From Botryllus schlosseri (taxonomy: Eukaryota; Chordata; Ascidiacea; Stolidobranchia; Styelidae), in the NCBI GenBank assembly GCA_000444245.1, contig ATSW01009656.1, positions 1 to 26,380 on the forward strand: DNA of 26,380 nucleotides, read 5' to 3'. A model generated the notes under the pieces. It did no database searches, was not told where the DNA came from, and saw only the letters and a program-made list of their open reading frames with translations. A program made the translations under genes and the position numbers. Of the stretch, positions 20,407 to 26,380 are shown in pieces. How positions within the stretch are numbered: position 1 is the first letter of the stretch; each line of letters opens with the position of its first letter.

Positions 20407-20541
20407 ATGGATTTGCTGAGAGCGCAGCATCTGGTGCAGACGGAATTGCTACATATCGAACGGGAGCGATTCCAATTAAAGATGGAGGCGGCAAAAATTG
20501 CTGATCTTCTCATACGAACGAATGAACGCACTACTGTATGA
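20407..20541 (+). CDS. Possible terminal exon of a coiled-coil protein (copy 1)
   Basis: Forty-four codons encode an amphipathic, charged helix: R-A-Q-H-L-V-Q-T-E-L-L-H-I-E-R-E-R-F, then K-M-E-A-A-K-I-A-D-L-L-I-R, ending at TGA 20539-20541. Such E/R/L-rich helices commonly end Myb/SANT- or MADF-type DNA-binding proteins, including domesticated transposon proteins, but no DNA-binding domain was found. A pyrimidine/CAG context upstream (CGCCTAG at about 20397-20403) could serve as a splice acceptor. The frame also stays open upstream, so the start is a guess. Copy 2 differs by one Gln-to-Arg change and one silent change. Confidence 0.3.
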   Translation: MDLLRAQHLVQTELLHIERERFQLKMEAAKIADLLIRTNERTTV

Positions 20542-20712
20542 ATTTTATCTCATTTCATTTTCATGATTCTTATGTCCACGCAATACAGCTCGTTACTTGA
20601 TTGTGTGTTGTGTTATATCATCGTGTCAGTAGGCTACTGGAAGCTTGAAGCTTGAAGCAAACAATGCGGTATCGTTAGTAACGCGGACTGTCCATCAAAC
20701 GGTGATGTAGGC

Positions 20713-20850
20713 CAGTGGTTATTAACCTTCTTCACCTCGCGGACCGGCAAAATTTCAAAAGATATTTGGCGGACCGATGGACCCTAAAAAATTGAAACCA
20801 ACCTCAAATGTAATGTATGCAGCCGTTTTTCTGCAGGGAAGGCCAATTTT
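20713..20850 (+). mobile_element. 5' end of a hAT element, cut by the duplication junction
   Basis: CAGTGGTTATTAACCTT at 20713 is a hAT-type terminal sequence, followed by GCGGACCGGC and GGCGGACCGATGG, motifs usual just inside such ends. The preceding 8 bases are ATGTAGGC, the expected target duplication. Copy 2 starts at 20851, only 138 bp into the element, and no other end is visible. The rest should lie beyond the window. Confidence 0.65.
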
Positions 20851-21439
20851 CTGCAACAGTCGGGAACCTTGAAAACCTCTACCCAGCAGCTGATATTTGT
20901 CAACTCCTGAAAACAATAGTAGGCCTATAGCACCAAAATTATGAGGACTTTTACAAATATAAACAGGCATACACGCTACACTCACAGTGCCACGCTATCA
21001 TGGAAAAGCATTTGGGATGGATTCCTCATTGAGATTTCATTCCACATACTTCACAAGTCCATTCCTTTTCACAAGACATTGAAAGCATTATTATGATCAC
21101 TCCTCTTATCCTCAGTTTACTTTCGAATTTACCGGCTTGCACGCTTTGCTGCACATTACATTGCAGCGATCGCCGGTGCGTTTGTAGATTCGGTCGTGAA
21201 AGACTATACAAGCGATTAGATCCTAATCATTAGATGATGATGTTTTAGCAATTCAACGAATTATGTCTAAATTAGAATAATACAGCATACGCAAATCACT
21301 AGCTGCCTTTGTAACGTCCATCAGATTCCGAAATGCCGTAGGGCGTAGGGGTCCAGCAGCGTTATTTCGTGCTGGCATGTGAGTCACGCGCAGCACCTTG
21401 CGGCAGAGGTGACAGGTAACAAAATACTACTTTTTTCCA

Positions 21440-21577
21440 AATAGAGATATGATATTCTTTTTCGCCTGCACCATCGAGATGCTTTGACGTCGGAGATGCG
21501 ATACGACCGTAAGGTCCCCTAGTCTTCGCCCCCGTGTTTTTCTCCTACATGCTATCCGCGGACGTTGAGCGCCTAGC
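21440..21577 (-). mobile_element. tRNA-SINE, 3' half (copy 2)
   Basis: Counterpart of 15817-15954, ending at TAGC (21574-21577). Confidence 0.85.
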
Positions 21578-21595
21578 TAAACAAACATACAAGAT

Positions 21596-21880
21596 ATGAG
21601 GAAGCTAGAAATTGCCAAGTTTATGCATCAGTTCCATTGCGGTCAATGTCCCTCAAATTTCAACGACTACTTCACATCGGAGACCACAGCGCACAAGTAC
21701 AGCACACGCGCGTCAACGAAGAACAACTATCATATGAGCAGGACGGAATACAAGAAAACGCATTGCTCTATCAAGTATGCGGGACCCCAATTGTGGAACA
21801 GCATATTAATTGCCGGCTATCCGACAGTCGTCGAGCATGTCCGCATTCAAGTCGAAATACAAGCAATTTCTTCTAAATGA
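21596..21880 (+). pseudogene. LINE ORF2 C-terminal remnant (copy 2)
   Basis: This is the 94-codon counterpart of 15973-16257 with five amino-acid differences. It keeps the family-consensus Pro in P-S-N-F-N-D-Y-F and Trp in G-P-Q-L-W-N-S, so at these sites copy 2 is closer to the ancestor. The catalytic domains are absent. Confidence 0.75.
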
Positions 21881-21973
21881 ATACTAGCCAGCCTTCAGGA
21901 TTACCGGATCACGACCTACCATCGACCCCGCCCTCCGCCACATGCCACCTCATTTTGTCGCTTGCGTCTTATA

Positions 21974-22920
21974 GGGGAGATATGGTACCGATGGATGAAA
22001 AATTGCAAAATGATCTCTGGCGCTCAAATCTTCAGCCGAGAATAGAAGATCTTTGCTCTCTCAACACTTTGATACAAGCTCTACCTATCGCGGACATTTA
22101 TATGGATATCCTCCTTTTCCAAAAATATTTAGAAACGTTTAAAATTTGTTGCTCGATCGTATCATATCGCTCCCCACCCGGTGGGTCCAATGGCACATGA
22201 GCATGGGACCTATGAGACAAGAGACATACGCTCAAAACTCAAATTTTTTCAACTTGTTTTATTGTGTGCTATAATCTAAGCTACAGCAAGCCAATGAAGA
22301 ATGTTTCCTCCCCACGTTCGGGAATAAAATAGAAAATATCAACTCAAATGTTGGGATAAAATCACGTTTTGATTTCTGCTGAAACTTACAAAATTAATGC
22401 TACATACATATTACCCGAAAATCGACATTTTGACTTTAAAATACCCCGTAATAGTGATAAAACACCACGGGCAACTATGATTTGCAGCCTCTATATATGT
22501 AGGCGGCGTGTTTCTGTTGTCAAGTGATTAGTTGGTCCAACTATTTTGCTTGATTTGGCTATGGTACCATAGGTCCCCCACCCTATAAATTATGTAATTC
22601 AATTGATTCAAAAATATGTGCCATCATACAACCTGATACGAGCGCTATACTTCACATCACAAATTACTGCGGGATTGTTTGTCTGGAAGGTGATATTGAA
22701 AAATGTATATGTTGATCCAAATTTATATTACACCCCCTAAAATGTACATCATTTGTCACAGACCCCATAACTCACGCAGGTCGAATTTTTTTGCATGTGA
22801 GGAAAGATTCTGCCACCATGCCATTGTAGACAAAGTCTCGCACTGTAATAATGGGATTAGCATAGAGAATTTTTCAAGTATATTCGGTCCCAGTGTCTCA
22901 TCGGTACCACATCTCCCCCC
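21974..22920. mobile_element. DNA element with inverted ends inside the LINE (copy 2)
   Basis: Counterpart of 16351-17306. The left end reads GGGGAGATATGGTACCGATG, which extends the match to the right end by one base compared with copy 1. Confidence 0.7.
22205..22577. repeat. Inner inverted repeat (copy 2)
   Basis: GGGACCTATG at 22205-22214 and its exact complement at 22568-22577, the counterpart of 16582-16961. Confidence 0.4.
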
Positions 22921-23113
22921 TTTTGTCTACATTACTTTTCATTCAGTGTGCATGTGCATGCCTCGTCTTCTTTACTTCGCCTAGGCTACGGCGGGTGTCT
23001 GATCTTAAAGGCTACTCCGAGTTGTTTCGACACCTTCCTATCTTTTCATTGTATCGCAGCAGTCTTGTGATGTTTTGAAACGTTGAAAATATTATTAAAC
23101 CTGATTGATTAAT

Positions 23114-23235
23114 TAGCAAGATAGCTGCGGATACCAGTTTTCGAGTCTTTGGTCTGACCCGGCCGGGGATCGAACCCACGACCTACGGATCGAGAAGCAG
23201 GACGCATCGCCATTACATTATCTCGCTCGGATCGG
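23114..23235 (-). mobile_element. tRNA-SINE, 5' (tRNA-like) half (copy 2)
   Basis: Counterpart of 17499-17620, including the A and B boxes on the minus strand. Confidence 0.85.
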
Positions 23236-23544
23236 CAAATACTCAAGTAGGTTCTGGATAATTATACTACCTATACTCAAATGGCTATGATTTAAACTAC
23301 TTCTACTTGAAATTATTGTGGCAAAATATTTACTTTTTGCATTTCGGATTTCGCAAATCGCAGAAAGTAGTTTTGAGATAAGTTCGCTGCATTTTATGCG
23401 TGAAATTTTCAGAGTAGATGCGTGAAATGGCCCCATTATCATGATAGTCAAACATAGTCTCTAACCTGCTTTATATATATATCGACTTTTCAATTAAATA
23501 AAAAGGGCAAAAGAAAGCAGGAAACAAAGGGAACATCAAGAGAA

Positions 23545-23770
23545 TCAGTTTCGCACTCGTGTTAAGCGCCTCCAGCGTAGGCGGTCGTGGGCGTCTTCGG
23601 GCGACAGTCCGCGTTGCGCCAAATCGGTCTCCATGGTCGAGCGCCGTGTTGTTCTATTCCAGCAACCTCTGCGCCATTGCTCCGCGGGAATGTGGTTGAT
23701 GATGGCGGCAGCTCATTGCTCGTCTTGATGCCGCACTAGATGGCCGATTAGGTGGAAGTCGTCGTTCAGC
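23545..23770 (-). pseudogene. Antisense LINE C-terminal tail (copy 2)
   Basis: Counterpart of 17930-18155 with a handful of substitutions. The D-A-H-D-R-L-R-W-R-R-L end is retained. Confidence 0.6.
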
Positions 23771-23919
23771 TACCAGCAAACGGCATAGGCATAGAATTGA
23801 GTAGCAACGCTTACTAACTTTCATGCAGGCCTCGTGACAATGAGATTCATGATGTATGGCCAGCATGGGTGTAGCTTATTAGCTTTGACCACTTCTCTAG
23901 CCACATCCAAGTCAAAATT

Positions 23920-24100
23920 CTGTTGCTTTTCATTCAGTGGAAATGCGTCTTTTTTGTATCTTCTAGCTGGGAGAATGTGTAGGTGTCTGATTAAAAGACT
24001 ACTCAATCGTTTCTACTCCTTCCTATATTTTCATCGTTAGGCAATCTTGTGGTGCTTTGAATCGATGATACTGATATTGGGTATATGATTGATTTATTGG
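23920..24100 (+). mobile_element. LINE 3'-end fragment (copy 2 unit)
   Basis: Counterpart of 18305-18485, again ending TGATTGATTTATTGG. Just downstream (about 24115-24135), copy 2 has a 7-bp expansion of the GCTCAT tract. Confidence 0.65.
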
Positions 24101-24227
24101 AGTGGGATGGGGTCATGCTCATTGCTCATGCTCATGATTCCAGAACCTGGCCTCATCAGGGCTGATTTGGATTGGGAGTCCATTTCTAGAATGTGCCATA
24201 GTTCGTAGGTCCATGTACTCCGTATAA

Positions 24228-24359
24228 CATCGAAGGTATGAAGCTAAAACGATAGCGGAAAAAGCGATGCAGCGCGCTTCGGCTCGTGAAATTAACTACG
24301 AGAAAACGTCGGGCGAACAATACATGACCATGACCACGACCAGTGAGAGCAATCGATAA
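24228..24359 (+). CDS. Unrecognised short frame, possible exon (copy 2)
   Basis: Counterpart of 18606-18737, with Ser instead of Gly near the C-terminal end. Confidence 0.2.
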   Translation, partial: HRRYEAKTIAEKAMQRASAREINYEKTSGEQYMTMTTTSESNR

Positions 24360-26027
24360 AAAAGCACTTTAAATGAATAATAAAAATATTCCTGATTTTC
24401 TTGTGCTTGCCAAAGTGTATGTCAACTGAGAGTCCAGTCTACTGAGTGTGGGAATCTCGAAACCAAATTAGCAATGATCTCATGATTGTTAATTTAGTTT
24501 AACCACTTTTCACTTGGGGTAATCATCACACCGAACGTAATCACGGCCCGAATACAGCAGCTTCCATACACTTTTCAGCGTCTCAGTCAGAAGCAGCTTA
24601 CAATTAAGTTATACCTGCGTCAAGGACGACAGAAATTCACAAGCAAACAATGAAATACAGTAGCCGTGAAGGAACAAAAAGAAATGAGAAGGACAAATGG
24701 CATCAGATTCTACGGAAGAAGATCATCAAATCCCGGGCGGTGTCAATAACGAGAAATAAACCGAAAAATAGGTATGCGTAGGACGTAGCACGTCGGTACG
24801 AAAGTTATAGAAGATTTAACCTCAATGCTTTGAAAAATATCAAGTATGATTTGTTGTATATGATTGATATGTAGGTTAATTGGGTGACAGGGATATCCAG
24901 AACTAGAACTATAAATTCTTCTGGCATAGCAGCTCGTTTCCAACGATACGGAAGCAGCACCAGAGACGAAGATCACAGATTTATTCTATATGTGATAGTG
25001 ATAGATCTGTTTTGCAGAGAATACTTTTCCGTCGTCTTCCTTTCACGCGAACAGCGTGCGGTCGGTGTTGCTTGAAATAAAATCTAGGTCTATATCCTAT
25101 TATTTATCAAGTATAACTGTGAAAAGTACATATCGACTTACTCGCTGATTCCATCCTTACTTTGCGTGCTGTTGCTTGATAACGTGCTACAGTAGTAAGC
25201 CCAATTTCCCAAGGTATGGCCTAATTATATATACCATACATACACTCAACTTAGCATTGGCGTCGGATGGAGATATGTCCCGCGTAACGCTTCTTCCTGG
25301 CATCTCCAACATAGTAGTGGACAAATAGCCTACAATAGTAGGCCTAATTACGGCTTGCCTCCGATATTCTGAATTAATCGATTTGATATAGAGTGGATAA
25401 CGCAATGAGTTCAAGGAGCTAATAATGAATATACGGCTGTACGCGGTTGTATATGGCGCGATACGCGAAGACGGACGAGTTCACTTGGCATATACCATAT
25501 ACTGGCACTGGCATGGTGCTGGCTACTGGTACGGTGCGTGTAACGCATGAGTTGAGTATCCAGCAAACCTATATTAACAATCCATGGGGTCTCCGCAGTT
25601 CGAAATGCTTCATAACCCCTGAAAACGTGAATTAAAAGGGCGTAGCCTAATATGAACTTGACCTGACCATTTGTAGTGAATACGGGGCCATAAGAATAGA
25701 CCCTGTGGCTAATTAGTTCCGTATGTCTTCTGTGCGGATATTGATGGCGTATAATACGGAGTAGGCTATACAAATATAACCTATAGGCCTACAACATAGC
25801 CTACATTGATTGAGAGAATTCGCGTAACAAATATAAAATGTAAACTTGTTCAAGTTCTATCTAGCTATCTGAAACGAAATTACAGATCGGTTGAACAAGA
25901 TATTCGGTATTTTTATGCTGTAAATGCACGGGGACCGTGGACTTCCTGATTTAACTGTGGTTCGACAAGATCCTGTCTTTTTCGTAGAAAGAACCACACG
26001 CATACATGCCGACGCCCGCCTAGCCAG

Positions 26028-26162
26028 ATGGATTTGCTGAGAGCGCAGCATCTGGTGCGGACGGAGTTGCTACATATCGAACGGGAGCGATTCCAATTAA
26101 AGATGGAGGCGGCAAAAATTGCTGATCTTCTCATACGAACGAATGAACGCACTACTGTATGA
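26028..26162 (+). CDS. Possible terminal exon of a coiled-coil protein (copy 2)
   Basis: Counterpart of 20407-20541. One Gln (copy 1) is Arg here and one Glu codon differs silently. The frame and stop are unchanged. Confidence 0.3.
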   Translation: MDLLRAQHLVRTELLHIERERFQLKMEAAKIADLLIRTNERTTV

Positions 26163-26326
26163 ATTTTATCTCATTTCATTTTCATGATTCTTATGTCCAC
26201 GCAATACAGCTCGTTACTTGATTATGTGTTGTGTTATATCATCGTGTCAGTAGGCTACTGGAAGCTTGAAGCAAACAATGCGGTATCGTTAGTAACGCGG
26301 ACTGTCCATCAAACGGTGATGTAGGC

Positions 26327-26380
26327 CAGTGGTTATTAACCTTCTTCACCTTGCGGACCGGCAAAATTTCAAAAGATATT
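26327..26380 (+). mobile_element. 5' end of a hAT element (copy 2), runs off the window
   Basis: CAGTGGTTATTAACCTTCTT at 26327 is the counterpart of 20713. The window ends inside it. Confidence 0.65.

Larger units (their letters stand above)
15228..20850. repeat. Tandem segmental duplication, copy 1 (5,623 bp)
   Basis: The sequence from CTGCAACAGTC at 15228 onward is repeated from 20851. Corresponding points are offset by 5,623 bp at the start, 5,615 in the middle, 5,622 after about 18.5 kb and 5,614 at the end. A 7-bp loss, a 1-bp loss, a 7-bp gain, a 1-bp loss and a 7-bp loss in copy 2 explain these shifts. The bases left of 15228 do not match those left of 20851, so the left breakpoint is sharp. 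Similarity is about 98 percent where I counted (6 differences in the 285-bp LINE frame). Confidence 0.97.
21578..23113 (+). mobile_element. 5'-truncated LINE inserted in the SINE (copy 2)
   Basis: Counterpart of 15955-17498, flanked by TAGC at 21574-21577 and 23114-23117. It is 8 bp shorter, through a 7-bp loss near 22236 and a 1-bp loss near 22751. Its 3' terminus reads TGATTGATTAAT instead of three TGATT-like repeats. Confidence 0.85.
20851..26380. repeat. Tandem segmental duplication, copy 2 (cut by window end)
   Basis: This is the direct head-to-tail repeat of 15228-20850, in the same orientation and with no spacer. The window ends about 84 bp before the unit would be complete, so a third copy or the original right flank lies just outside. 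All mobile-element layers of copy 1 are present. Confidence 0.97.

Overview
This looks like repeat-rich, gene-poor nuclear DNA of an animal. The signs are moderate AT richness, a tRNA-derived SINE, non-LTR (LINE) 3' ends, hAT-type DNA elements with 8-bp target duplications, microsatellites, and no long open frames or operon-like packing. The palindrome TAGGCCTA is strongly over-represented, which I associate loosely with marine invertebrates such as tunicates; the species cannot be fixed from this window. No complete protein-coding gene is visible, and no tRNA, rRNA, CRISPR or bacterial-type feature is present. I saw no LTR or other virus-like element.
Layout. 1-15.2 kb is unique-looking intergenic or intronic DNA with scattered mobile elements: a 346-bp hAT-like MITE with its target duplication (1441-1786), a complete tRNA-SINE (about 3143-3400), a hAT 3' end (to 5387), LINE 3'-end fragments (about 5860-5950 and 7365-7650), a GAGTC-rich element (about 7785-8565), an inverted repeat (9034-9302), and a hAT element inserted into an older relative of its own family (9665-10237 within about 9580-10480). 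From 10.56 to 15.2 kb nothing repetitive or clearly coding was recognised. A possible minus-strand polyadenylation signal near 12636 is the only gene hint there.
15228-26380 is a direct tandem duplication. A 5,623-bp unit (15228-20850) is followed at once by a second copy (20851 to the window end, truncated by the window) that differs by roughly 2 percent plus a few 7-bp indels. Each unit carries a nested stack: a reverse-oriented tRNA-SINE split cleanly by a 5'-truncated LINE (4-bp TSD TAGC), whose 3' part holds a 0.95-kb element with 19-bp terminal inverted repeats, which itself contains a possible inner inverted-repeat element. Each unit also has an antisense LINE C-terminal tail, another LINE 3' end, two short unrecognised exon-like frames, and the 5' end of a hAT element in which the unit breaks off.
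The stretches are related by transposition history rather than pathway. The best evidence for order is that removing the LINE leaves an intact SINE, that a related LINE copy at 7.4 kb lacks the 0.95-kb insert, and that both tandem copies share every layer, so the duplication came last. Whether the duplication is real or two haplotypes joined in assembly cannot be decided from the sequence alone.
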